Shown: piece after piece, positions 56,528-64,000 of the stretch | Layout: each line of letters starts with the position of its first letter | How positions within the stretch are numbered: position 1 is the first letter of the stretch | Assembly (NCBI RefSeq): GCF_026122795.1 | Contig: NZ_JAIWQV010000003.1 | Coordinates: forward strand, 16,006 to 80,005 | Source of the DNA: Buchnera aphidicola (Chaitophorus viminalis) | GTDB lineage: Bacteria > Pseudomonadota > Gammaproteobacteria > Enterobacterales > Enterobacteriaceae | DNA: 64,000 nt | Direction: 5' to 3' | Notes under the pieces: model-generated | Database searches by the model: none | What the model saw: only the letters and a program-made list of their open reading frames with translations | What the model was told of the DNA's origin: nothing | Made by a program: the position numbers and the translations under genes

Positions 56528-58084
56528 ATGGGAATTCTTTTAGACCCGTCAACGTGGACTGGTTTATTTGCTTTAGTATTACTTGAAATAATATTAGGTA
56601 TTGATAATTTAATTTTTTTAACTATTATTACTAAAAAATTAAATCCTAATCAAAGAACTAAAGCTAGAAATATAGGTTTAGTATTATCTCTTTTAATAAG
56701 AATTATTTTTTTATATTTTATATCATGGTTTACATCTCTAACTGCTCCCTTATGTTCAAATAAATATATTATTCTTTCAGTACGTGAATTTATTTTATTA
56801 ATAGGTGGAATATTTTTATCTATAATTTCATTAATTGAATTATATGATAAAATTTATCATAAACGCATTAAACGAAAAAAACATAAAAAATATTCTTATT
56901 TTTGGTCAATAATTTTACAAATAATAATTTTAGATACAATTTTTTCATTAGATTCAATTATTACTGCAATTGGAATGATAAATAATTTTACTATTATTTC
57001 TGTATCTATGATTATCTCTATGTTTTGTATATTAGCTCTTTCTAACACTTTAAAAAAATTTGTAGAAAAATATAAAAAAATTTTTATTTTATGTTTAGGA
57101 TTTTTATTAATCATTGGTGTAAATCTAGTATTAGAAGCATTAGGATTGTATCTTTCTAAAACATATTTATATACAGCTGTAGGATTTTATGTATTTATAG
57201 AATTATTTAATGAAATTTCGAAATATAATTTTTTACTATATCAATACAATAGACCTTTTAGAAGAAGAATATTAGAAAATTTTTTAAAAATTCTAAAAAG
57301 AGAAAAAAATAAAGATATTCAAGTTATTAAAAAATTTAATCAAGATAATACAAAAACATATCCTGTAAAAGAATATATAGATTTTAAAGAAGAAGAAAAA
57401 TACATGATATCTAGCTTATTACATTTATCTTTAAGATCTGTAAAAAGCATTATGACTCCTAGAACAGAAATATCTTGGATTAATATTAATCAATCTTATG
57501 ATATTATTAAAAAAAAATTGTTAAATACTCCTCATAACATCTTTCCTGTATGTGAAGGAAAAATAGATAAAATAATAGGAGTAGTACGAGCTAAAGAACT
57601 TATTTTAAAAATAGAAAAAAATCATAATATTTTAAATTTTGTTTCAAAACATAAACCAATTATTATTTCAGAAAAAATTAATCTTATAAAATTATTAAAA
57701 ATATTAAAAAACTCTAAAGGAAATATAATTTTAGTAAAAAATAAATTTAATATGCTTCAAGGATTAGTTACACCAGTAGATTTTTTAAAAGCTATAGCTG
57801 GAGATTTTCCAGATTCTGATAAAACACCAAATATAATAAAACAAAATAATAGTTGGATAGTTCAAGGTTCTACTGATTTGTATTCTTTACAACAAAGATT
57901 AAATACAAATACTTTTATTAAAAAAAATACTATGAATATATCCATATCTGGATTTATTATTGAAAAATATGGAACTATTCCTGTATCAGGTCAAGTTATT
58001 AAAATATCTTCATTTATTTTTAAAATTCTTAAAGCTACAAAATATAAAATAGATTTAATAAAAATAAAAAAAAACACTCATTAA
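56528..58084 (+). CDS. yoaE: TerC-family membrane protein with CBS/CorC domains (YoaE)
   Basis: 518 aa, same as E. coli YoaE. The N-terminal half is a TerC-type membrane domain with about seven hydrophobic segments and the conserved E-I-I-L-G-I-D-N-L-I-F near residue 20 and D-T-I-F-S-L-D-S near residue 138. After a charged linker follow two CBS motifs (M-T-P-R-T-E-I near residue 310) and a C-terminal CorC/HlyC domain. TerC relatives are linked to manganese or other metal export; the substrate of YoaE is not established. Confidence 0.92.
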   Translation: MGILLDPSTWTGLFALVLLEIILGIDNLIFLTIITKKLNPNQRTKARNIGLVLSLLIRIIFLYFISWFTSLTAPLCSNKYIILSVREFILLIGGIFLSIISLIELYDKIYHKRIKRKKHKKYSYFWSIILQIIILDTIFSLDSIITAIGMINNFTIISVSMIISMFCILALSNTLKKFVEKYKKIFILCLGFLLIIGVNLVLEALGLYLSKTYLYTAVGFYVFIELFNEISKYNFLLYQYNRPFRRRILENFLKILKREKNKDIQVIKKFNQDNTKTYPVKEYIDFKEEEKYMISSLLHLSLRSVKSIMTPRTEISWININQSYDIIKKKLLNTPHNIFPVCEGKIDKIIGVVRAKELILKIEKNHNILNFVSKHKPIIISEKINLIKLLKILKNSKGNIILVKNKFNMLQGLVTPVDFLKAIAGDFPDSDKTPNIIKQNNSWIVQGSTDLYSLQQRLNTNTFIKKNTMNISISGFIIEKYGTIPVSGQVIKISSFIFKILKATKYKIDLIKIKKNTH

Positions 58085-58094
58085 TTTTCAAAAT

Positions 58095-58138
58095 TTTTAT
58101 AGTTTATTCATGAATATAAACATGAATAAATTATAAAA
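58095..58138 (+). terminator. 18-bp hairpin between yoaE and tsaB
   Basis: Arms 58095-58112 and 58121-58138, 8-base loop; all 18 positions pair on the plus strand, one as G-U, which would be a C-A mismatch on the other strand. It starts 11 bases after the yoaE stop and ends 34 bases before the tsaB start, so it may end, protect or attenuate the transcript. Confidence 0.6.
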
Positions 58139-58172
58139 TTAATACTTTAAATAAAAAATTTTCTATATTATT

Positions 58173-58826
58173 ATGAAATTATTAACTTTAGATAGTTCTA
58201 GTAATTATTGTTCTGTAGCATTAAAAAATAAAAGTAATATCAGTTGTATTAATAAATTAACTTCTAATCATACTGATATTATTTTTATGATAAAAAAGAT
58301 TTTATCTAAAAATTATTTATTATTATCAGATATAGATTATATTGCATGTTCTAACGGTCCTGGTTCTTTTACTGGAATCAGAATTGCAATAAATATATCT
58401 CAAGGATTTAATATTGGTTTAAATATTCCTATAATAGGAATATCTACATTAAAAATTTTATCTGAACATGCAAGAAATCAAACAAATAAAAAAAATTTTA
58501 TTGCTATTATTCAAGCTAATAAAAAAAATGTATATTGGGGAAAATATATATTTTATAAAAAAAAATGGTATTTAAAAAATAAAGAATTATATATTCCTAA
58601 TACAATTGCTTTAAATAAAATTTTTAAATTAAATAAAATTTGGAAAATTATAGGTATTTTAAATAATTTTTTATTATATAAAAAAAGTATATATATGAAA
58701 AGTTTAAATTTATATAAACCTTCCGCATTAGATATCATACCATTAGCAATACAATATATTAATGAAAAAAAAAAATATTCTTTTAAAAAAATTTTTCCAA
58801 ATTATTTAAATAAAATAATTAAATAA
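58173..58826 (+). CDS. tsaB: tRNA threonylcarbamoyladenosine biosynthesis protein TsaB
   Basis: Non-catalytic partner of TsaD and TsaE in making t6A37 on ANN-reading tRNAs. 217 aa (E. coli YeaZ 231). ASKHA-fold start M-K-L-L-T-L-D-S-S, conserved S-N-G-P-G-S-F-T-G-I-R-I near residue 60 and G-I-S-T-L near residue 89. The C-terminal third is lysine/asparagine-rich and poorly conserved. Convergent with minE. Confidence 0.93.
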   Translation: MKLLTLDSSSNYCSVALKNKSNISCINKLTSNHTDIIFMIKKILSKNYLLLSDIDYIACSNGPGSFTGIRIAINISQGFNIGLNIPIIGISTLKILSEHARNQTNKKNFIAIIQANKKNVYWGKYIFYKKKWYLKNKELYIPNTIALNKIFKLNKIWKIIGILNNFLLYKKSIYMKSLNLYKPSALDIIPLAIQYINEKKKYSFKKIFPNYLNKIIK

Positions 58827-58872
58827 ATATATTTAATTTATTTATTTAATTAATATACAATATATAAAAAAA

Positions 58873-59124
58873 TTATTTTGGTAATGTAATATTAAAACCT
58901 AATATTGATTTATTATTTTTTTTATATTCCAGTTGAATTTTTACAAATTTTTGATCAATTTTCATATGTTTTTGAATTAGATTTAAAATTTCTTTTTTCA
59001 GTGTAGGAATATTTTTTTGTGTATTTTTTATTTTTTTATTCTTATCTAAAATAATTTTTAATCGTTTTTTTGCAATAAAAGCACTTTTTTTTTTTTTAGA
59101 TAAAAAAAAATCTAATAGAATCAT
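58873..59124 (-). CDS. minE: cell division topological specificity factor MinE
   Basis: Stimulates MinD ATPase and drives the pole-to-pole oscillation that keeps MinC away from midcell. 83 aa (E. coli 88). N-terminal membrane-contact segment L-L-D-F-F-L-S, anti-MinCD helix A-K-K-R-L-K-I-I-L near residue 18, and C-terminal dimer domain ending N-I-T-L-P. Starts 2 bases after minD. Confidence 0.95.
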   Translation of the reverse strand: MILLDFFLSKKKKSAFIAKKRLKIILDKNKKIKNTQKNIPTLKKEILNLIQKHMKIDQKFVKIQLEYKKNNKSILGFNITLPK

Positions 59125-59126
59125 AA

Positions 59127-59936
59127 TTATCGTCCAAATAAACGTTGAAAAAAATTCTTTTTTTCTGTAGTAAATCTTAATGGAGTTTTTTTTCCTAATA
59201 ATCTTTTCACAACGTCTGAATAAGCTTTTCCAGCATTTGATATTTTATTTAATATAATAGGAAAACCTTGATTAGAAGATTTTAAAATAGATGAATCTTC
59301 TGGTATAACTCCTATTAATGGAATTCTTAATATTTCTAATATATCTTTCATACTTAACATATCACCTGAACTAACTTTTTCAGGAGAATATCTTGTTAAT
59401 AATAAATATTCTTTAACTGGTTTTCTATGATCTTTTGCTCTTTTTGATTTAGATGAAATAATTCCTAAAATTCTATCTGAATCTCTTACAGAAGAAATTT
59501 CAGGATTAGTAGTAATAATGGCTTCATCTGCAAAATATAAAGCTAATAAAGCGCCTCTTTCTATTCCTGCAGGTGAATCACAAATGATAAAATCAAATTT
59601 CATCTCTAGTAATTTTTGGAAAACTAATTCTACACCTTTATAAGTTAATGATTCTTTATCTTTGGTTTGCGATGCAGGTAAAATAAATAAATTTTTTGTA
59701 TGTTTATCTTTAATTAAGGTTTGATTAACTGTAGATTCTCCTTGAATTATATTAATAAAATCATATACTACTCTACGTTCACAACCCATAATTAAATCTA
59801 AATTTCTTAATCCTACATCAAAATCTATGACTACAGTTTTTTTTCCAGATTTAGCTAAACCAGTAGAAATAGAAGCACTTGAAGTAGTTTTCCCGACTCC
59901 TCCTTTTCCTGATGTTACTACAATAATACGTGTCAT
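59127..59936 (-). CDS. minD: septum site-determining ATPase MinD
   Basis: Membrane-associating ATPase that recruits MinC. 269 aa (E. coli 270). Deviant Walker A G-K-G-G-V-G-K-T-T at residues 10-18, switch II C-D-S-P-A-G near residue 118 and the C-terminal amphipathic membrane helix (F-F-Q-R-L-F-G). Very strongly conserved; full minCDE is kept although many division genes are lost in such genomes. Confidence 0.97.
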   Translation of the reverse strand: MTRIIVVTSGKGGVGKTTSSASISTGLAKSGKKTVVIDFDVGLRNLDLIMGCERRVVYDFINIIQGESTVNQTLIKDKHTKNLFILPASQTKDKESLTYKGVELVFQKLLEMKFDFIICDSPAGIERGALLALYFADEAIITTNPEISSVRDSDRILGIISSKSKRAKDHRKPVKEYLLLTRYSPEKVSSGDMLSMKDILEILRIPLIGVIPEDSSILKSSNQGFPIILNKISNAGKAYSDVVKRLLGKKTPLRFTTEKKNFFQRLFGR

Positions 59937-59971
59937 ACTAAAATATATCCTTAAATTTAAAATACTAAAAA

Positions 59972-60658
59972 TTATAATTTTTTTATATGTATACTGTGAT
60001 TTTTTAAATATATCTGAGCTGGTTTATTTAAAATATTATTTGGAATAGAATCTATTAAACAATATTCTCCAGAGATAGATAATAATTCTGCTTCTAAATA
60101 TTGACAAAAAATTTTTCTAGTATGATCTCCATGAGCTCCTGCTAATGCTCTTCCACTAAGTTGTCCATATACATGAATATTTCCATCAGCAATTAATTCA
60201 GATCCTTTATTTACATTATTAATAATTATTAAATCAGATTCTTTTGCATAAATTGTCTGTCCAGAACGAATAGTATGATTATATAAAACACTTTTAAATT
60301 TTTTTTGTTTTGAAATTTTAGTGTATTTCTGAATAAAATTTTTTTTATTTGAAAATATAGGAACTCCTGAATTCAAAATTTTTTTTTTTAATTTTGAATC
60401 ATAACATTCAATTACACCAATAACTAAAAATCCATTAGAAAAAATAATTTTTTGAATTTTTTTCCAATTAGAATTTTTTGGCAATAAAGATAAATTTAAA
60501 ATAATTGGTGCTTTATAAAAAAAATCAGGAGATTTTTGAACTTTTTTTTGTAATGCATTATTAATTAAATTAATATTATTACTACATATATATAATACTA
60601 ATGTTGTAAAAATACTTCCTTGTAATTTAATAGGTATATTAATAGATTTTACATTCAT
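59972..60658 (-). CDS. minC: septum site-determining protein MinC
   Basis: Inhibits FtsZ polymerisation away from midcell. 228 aa (E. coli 231). The N-terminal FtsZ-binding domain is divergent. The C-terminal beta-helix that binds MinD is conserved (R-S-G-Q-T-I-Y-A near residue 133, G-S-E-L-I-A-D-G-N-I-H-V-Y-G near residue 153, G-R-A-L-A-G-A-H-G-D). First gene of minCDE, 35 bases before minD. Confidence 0.95.
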   Translation of the reverse strand: MNVKSINIPIKLQGSIFTTLVLYICSNNINLINNALQKKVQKSPDFFYKAPIILNLSLLPKNSNWKKIQKIIFSNGFLVIGVIECYDSKLKKKILNSGVPIFSNKKNFIQKYTKISKQKKFKSVLYNHTIRSGQTIYAKESDLIIINNVNKGSELIADGNIHVYGQLSGRALAGAHGDHTRKIFCQYLEAELLSISGEYCLIDSIPNNILNKPAQIYLKNHSIHIKKL

Positions 60659-60878
60659 AGTTTTTTAAAATTTGATTACTAAAAATATTTAAATTATTTA
60701 TGTAAATGTATTTTATAAAAATTTTTTTTTTTATATAAATTAAAATATATAAAATATAAATTTATTATATTAAAAAATTATTTTATATTTATTTTTTTAA
60801 AAAAAATAATATATATCATAATAAATTTTTAAAACTAAAACTAAAAAAATTAATTATTTTTTATTTAAGGAAATTATT

Positions 60879-61895
60879 TTGAACATAAATAATACTAGTC
60901 AATTAATATTAAAAATAAAAAATGTTTTTAAAAAAAAAAAAATACTTTTTTCTGGAAATATTCAAGATTCTTTACCAGAAATTTTAAAAACAAAATTAAG
61001 TTATATACATCTTCAAAAATATAATTTTTTAAAATATTTTTCTAAAATAAAAAAAAATAAAATATTTATAAATTTCTTAGTAAATAAAAATATGCTTAAA
61101 AATTGTAATACAGTAATTTATTTTTTTTCAAAAAATAAAAAAGAAACATTTTTTCAACTAAAAAAAATTATTTCTTTATTAAAAAAAAACAAAAAAATTT
61201 TTCTTGTTGGAGAAAATAGAAGTGGAATAAATAGTTTTGTTAAATATATTAAAAATGAAATTTATTTTAAAAAACTTACATATGGAAGAAAATGTGTAAT
61301 TTATTGTCATGTTATTAATAAAAAAATTTCTTTTAAATTAAAAGAATTTTATAAAATACATTATTGGAAGAAAATTCCAATTATATTTTTACCTGGAATG
61401 TTTGGATATAAAAAATTAGATTTAGGTAGTAAGTTTTTAATTTCAACATTTTATAAAAATAAATTATTTAATAAAAAAATATTAGATATAGGAGCAGGAT
61501 CAGGTTTGTTATCTATTGCTATTTTAAAAATTATGAAAAAAAACAAAATAACTATAGCTGAAAGTTGTTTAACATCAATCCAATGTTGTAAAAAAACATT
61601 TAAATTAAATAATTTAAATGCAAATTTCAAAATTAGTGATATATATTCTTGTATAAAAGAAAAATTTGATTTAATTATATCTAATCCACCTATACATCAT
61701 AATTTAAAAAAATCTTCAGAATTTGTTAAAGAAATTATTTATAAATCTCATTTATATCTAAAAAAAAAAGGAGAACTTAGATTAGTTATTAATAAATCTT
61801 ATTCGTGTGAAAAATATTTTATTAAAAATTTTTATAAATTTAATATTTTAAAGGAAAACAATTTTTTTAAAATATATCAAGGATTTATAAATTAA
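60879..61895 (+). CDS. rsmC: 16S rRNA m2G1207 methyltransferase RsmC
   Basis: Methylates G1207 of 16S rRNA in the 30S subunit. 338 aa (E. coli 343). The first half is a degenerate duplicated methyltransferase domain. The second half carries the SAM-binding D-I-G-A-G-S-G near residue 203 and the catalytic S-N-P-P-I near residue 266; E. coli has N-P-P-F, so the aromatic residue that stacks on the target guanine is replaced by isoleucine. Start is TTG at 60879 with AAGGAAA upstream. The gene is very rich in lysine codons. Confidence 0.9.
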   Translation: MNINNTSQLILKIKNVFKKKKILFSGNIQDSLPEILKTKLSYIHLQKYNFLKYFSKIKKNKIFINFLVNKNMLKNCNTVIYFFSKNKKETFFQLKKIISLLKKNKKIFLVGENRSGINSFVKYIKNEIYFKKLTYGRKCVIYCHVINKKISFKLKEFYKIHYWKKIPIIFLPGMFGYKKLDLGSKFLISTFYKNKLFNKKILDIGAGSGLLSIAILKIMKKNKITIAESCLTSIQCCKKTFKLNNLNANFKISDIYSCIKEKFDLIISNPPIHHNLKKSSEFVKEIIYKSHLYLKKKGELRLVINKSYSCEKYFIKNFYKFNILKENNFFKIYQGFIN

Positions 61896-61926
61896 TATAA
61901 AAAATTTTATAAAATACTAATTTAAA

Positions 61927-62012
61927 TACCCGAAGCGGGACTTGAACCCGCAAAGTTATATATAACCGAGGGATTTTAAGTCCCTTGTGTTTACCAATTT
62001 CACCATTCGGGC
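61927..62012 (-). tRNA. leuZ: tRNA-Leu(UAA)
   Basis: 86-base gene for a class II tRNA. Acceptor GCCCGAA pairs with TTCGGGT (G1-U72 as in E. coli leuZ), anticodon loop CTTAAAA with anticodon TAA, and a long variable arm. CCA is not encoded: the bases after the discriminator A are TTT. 32 bases downstream of tRNA-Cys, the cysT-leuZ order of E. coli. Confidence 0.96.
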
Positions 62013-62044
62013 AAAAATTTTTTATTTAATAAAACTTTTAAAAA

Positions 62045-62117
62045 AGGCGCACCTCGGAATCGAACCGAGCTATACGGATTTGCAATCCGCTGCATAATGC
62101 CAATCTGCCAATGCACC
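62045..62117 (-). tRNA. cysT: tRNA-Cys(GCA)
   Basis: 73 bases, anticodon GCA in loop TTGCAAA flanked by GCGGA/TCCGT-type stem; discriminator U73, the main identity base for CysRS. The acceptor stem contains G-T wobbles. CCA not encoded. First gene of a two-tRNA operon whose E. coli counterpart also starts with a glycine tRNA (glyW), absent here. Confidence 0.96.
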
Positions 62118-62147
62118 AAAAATTTTTTATTAAAATTATAAAATATA

Positions 62148-62177
62148 ATAATATAATAAAATATTTAATTATGTCAA
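62148..62177 (-). promoter_or_regulatory. consensus sigma-70 promoter for cysT-leuZ
   Basis: Minus-strand TTGACA (62177-62172, perfect -35) followed after 16 bases by TATATT or after 18 by TATTAT. The predicted start lies about 20-25 bases before tRNA-Cys. This is the only perfect -35 hexamer I noticed in an intergenic region. Confidence 0.65.
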
Positions 62178-62248
62178 TATATTTTCTTAAAAATTTTTAA
62201 AAATCTTTATCATTTAATTAAAAATTTATAATTATAAAAAAATAAAAC

Positions 62249-62278
62249 TTGAAATAATAATATAAAATGTTATATAAT
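62249..62278 (+). promoter_or_regulatory. sigma-70 promoter for tRNA-Ser
   Basis: TTGAAA (62249-62254), 18-base spacer, TATAAT (62273-62278), about 70 bases upstream of tRNA-Ser. It diverges from the cysT-leuZ promoter across the 233-base region between the tRNA genes. Confidence 0.55.
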
Positions 62279-62350
62279 CAAATTATTAATTTTTAATAAT
62301 TAATTTACTTTCAATAAAATTTTTTTTAAATATTTTATTTTAAAAAATTA

Positions 62351-62435
62351 GGAGGGATGGCCGAGTGGTTTAAGGCAGCGGTCTTGAAAACCGCCGATGA
62401 GAAATCATCCGAGAGTTCGAATCCCTCTCCCTCCA
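62351..62435 (+). tRNA. serT: tRNA-Ser(UGA)
   Basis: 85-base class II tRNA: acceptor GGAGGGA/TCCCTCC fully paired, D-arm GGCCGAGTGG, anticodon TGA in loop CTTGAAA, five-pair variable arm GATGA/TCATC and T-loop TTCGAAT. The discriminator is A where E. coli serine tRNAs have G, and the T-stem contains one A-C mismatch (GAGAG against CCCTC). CCA not encoded. Confidence 0.95.
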
Positions 62436-62672
62436 TACAACAAACTTTAAAAATTTTATTATTCTAAATTTTTTTACTTAAAATAAATTAATTTTATAAA
62501 ATAATTGTATTTTTCATCTACTTAGTATTTAAAAAATTTTGTAAACATTTGATTAAAATAAATTAGATTATATTTAATTTATTTATATAATTTTTTGTTT
62601 TTAAAAAATTATAAATTTTGTTTAAAAATAAAATTTTTTAATTCATTAGAATATTTTAAAGATAATTGATCA
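62436..62672. other. region between tRNA-Ser and ompA-like gene
   Basis: 237 bases. Too short to hold the missing C-terminal OmpA domain, and no frame shows its motifs. An 11-bp A/T hairpin (62586-62596 with 62603-62613, loop of 6) lies 60 bases after the ompA-like stop and may be its terminator. Confidence 0.4.
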
Positions 62673-63596
62673 TTAATGATGTGAACTATTTGAAAATATT
62701 CCTTGAAAGTTCCAAATAAAATGAAAATTTATAGAATTTAAGTTCTTACTTTTAGTATTGCTGTAATAAGTAATCTTTTTTTCAAATTCAATTCTTGAAT
62801 ATAAATTTTTATGAATTTTATATTGAATTCCAGCGCTAACTATTGGAAAAATATTATCTTGTAATAAATAATTTTTTTTAAAGTTTTTGACTGTAAGAAG
62901 ATTTTTATTAAGATTAATAGAACAACCAAAACGACTATAAACATCTATAGAATTTAATATTGGATAAGAAACTTTCGTCGTAATTTCTAAATTTTTTTCT
63001 GGATAAATGATATTAATTTTATTATTTTTTAAATTAGATTTAGAATATTTATTTGTATTATTTGTATGATTTATATATTCTGATCTATCGTATATTTTCT
63101 TAATAACCTGTCCATGTTTTATTGGAAATAATGAATTATGGTTAGAATTGCTATGGCTAATGTTAACATGCTGATCTCCTATATTTTCTGATTCGTACAT
63201 TTTATTAATTTCTGCTTCTTCTTCAGAATCTTGTTTTTCTCTAACTTTTTGTTGAGAATTTCTGTAATTACTATGAATAACTTCTGTTTTTTTATTTTTT
63301 TTAATAATATCATTAATATTTTCTTGATTATTCAAAGGATCATTGTAAGAAATTTCTAATCCAAAATATGAATTATTTTGATATCCTATTAAAAAACCAT
63401 ATAATGAATGTGACCAATAATTAGTATATAAATTTTTTAAATTAGATAAGTCAGATTTTTCAATATGATTAGGTTGTAACGTATTAAATTTTGAACCAAA
63501 ATAAAAATAATTTGTATTATTTAAAGTATGTGCTTGAACATTAGTAGCTATACAAGTATTTAATAAAAGAGACATGACTATAGCTTTATTCTTCAT
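62673..63596 (-). CDS. ompA: OmpA-like outer-membrane barrel with large extracellular loop 2, no peptidoglycan-binding domain
   Basis: 307 aa. Signal peptide at residues 1-22 (cleavage after V-Q-A). All eight OmpA strands can be matched: Y-F-Y-F-G-S-K-F (29-38), L-Y-G-F-L-I-G-Y (65-74), Y-F-G-L-E-I-S-Y (77-84), L-E-I-T-T-K-V-S-Y-P-I (203-213), I-D-V-Y-S-R-F-G (217-224), the pair at 250-275, and N-F-H-F-I-W-N-F (290-297). Between strands 3 and 4 lies a hydrophilic insertion of about 100 residues (87-200), with E-E-E-A-E and many Asn, Ser, His and Lys; E. coli has about 15 residues there. The protein ends just after strand 8, so the C-terminal peptidoglycan-binding domain of E. coli OmpA is absent. 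A GGAG Shine-Dalgarno precedes the ATG. Confidence 0.88.
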   Translation of the reverse strand: MKNKAIVMSLLLNTCIATNVQAHTLNNTNYFYFGSKFNTLQPNHIEKSDLSNLKNLYTNYWSHSLYGFLIGYQNNSYFGLEISYNDPLNNQENINDIIKKNKKTEVIHSNYRNSQQKVREKQDSEEEAEINKMYESENIGDQHVNISHSNSNHNSLFPIKHGQVIKKIYDRSEYINHTNNTNKYSKSNLKNNKINIIYPEKNLEITTKVSYPILNSIDVYSRFGCSINLNKNLLTVKNFKKNYLLQDNIFPIVSAGIQYKIHKNLYSRIEFEKKITYYSNTKSKNLNSINFHFIWNFQGIFSNSSHH

Positions 63597-64000
63597 TTCT
63601 TACTCCATTTTAAAAACTATAAATAGAATTTATAATTAATTTTATTTATAATTTTTTAAATAAATTTAAAAATATTTTATCAATAAATCTTGAAAATTGT
63701 GCTAATAAAATAAAATTTTTTTTTTAAAAAATAAAATAAATTTTTTAAATTTTTTTTTAAAATACTTTATTGATATTATCAATTTTTTTTTAAAATTTAT
63801 TATTTACAATACTTAAATTATATATTTTCATTAAAAAAAAAAATAATTAAATATTATTAAAAAATTTATAATATTTAAAATTTTTATATATTAAAATATA
63901 ACACGAAATAATAATTTTGTTTAAATAAAAGTATGAATTTAATTTTTTTTATATAAAAATTAAATTTTATATTTAAATATAATATATTTAAAATTTATAT
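63597..64000. other. upstream region of ompA-like gene to window end
   Basis: 404 bases of A/T-rich sequence with no coding signal on either strand. It should contain the promoter and leader of the ompA-like gene; TTGATA-like and TATAAT-like hexamers occur but none pair well. I see no further feature. Confidence 0.4.

Noticed and set aside
59827..60048. Open frame over the minD/minC junction on the plus strand
   Set aside because: Overlaps conserved minD and minC sequence; no support.

Overview
The window is a 64-kb piece of an extremely A+T-rich, gene-dense, strongly reduced gammaproteobacterial chromosome. Gene content, E. coli-like gene blocks (rnc-era, lepA-lepB, serC-aroA-cmk-rpsA, minCDE, sucAB, a cysT-leuZ tRNA pair) and the trpDCBA cluster without trpE/trpG point to Buchnera aphidicola, the obligate nutritional symbiont of aphids. 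This assignment rests on remembered family and synteny knowledge, not on a database search. I see no insertion sequences, phage genes, CRISPR arrays, toxin-antitoxin genes or horizontally acquired islands.

Layout. 1-5.3 kb: tadA, then acpS, era, rnc, lepB and lepA on the minus strand. 5.5-14.8 kb, plus strand: mnmA, purB, fabI, rnb, ychE, lipB, lipA, pyrF and ribA. 15-21 kb, minus strand: yciA, a tightly overlapping trpDCBA operon and suhB. 21-30 kb: hisS, glyA, the biotin genes bioD/bioB/bioA, pgl and an N-terminally shortened mfd. 30-41 kb: gapA, fldA, a frameshifted phrB, ybgI, sucA-sucB, gpmA, pfkA and tpiA. 41-47.4 kb, minus strand: rpsA, cmk, aroA, serC and serS. 47.6-58.8 kb: trxB, infA, aspS, pykA, zwf, htpX, cspC, yoaE and tsaB. 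58.9-64 kb: minCDE, rsmC, three tRNA genes and an ompA-like gene.

How the genes work together. Much of glycolysis and the entry to the pentose phosphate pathway is here (pfkA, tpiA, gapA, gpmA, pykA, zwf, pgl). It feeds amino-acid synthesis for the host (serC, glyA, aroA, trpDCBA). LipB and LipA lipoylate the SucB lipoyl domain. AcpS and FabI support fatty-acid and ACP chemistry, and flavodoxin can supply electrons to radical-SAM enzymes such as BioB and LipA. Translation and RNA maintenance are well represented (infA, rpsA, four aminoacyl-tRNA synthetases, tadA, mnmA, tsaB, rsmC, rnc, era, lepA, rnb). DNA repair is nearly gone, apart from a damaged photolyase and a truncated Mfd.

The most interesting signals are proteins kept in an altered form. 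The OmpA-like barrel carries a hydrophilic insertion of roughly 100 residues in its second extracellular loop and has lost the peptidoglycan-binding domain. SuhB has lost every metal-binding catalytic residue but keeps its fold. Mfd lacks its UvrB-like N-terminal module. SucB has an eroded E3-binding domain. phrB is broken by one base at a poly(A) tract where transcriptional slippage could repair it. Several intergenic regions hold long A/U hairpins whose single G-U wobble forms only on the transcribed strand; the bioB-bioD hairpin sits where bioF and bioC are in E. coli.
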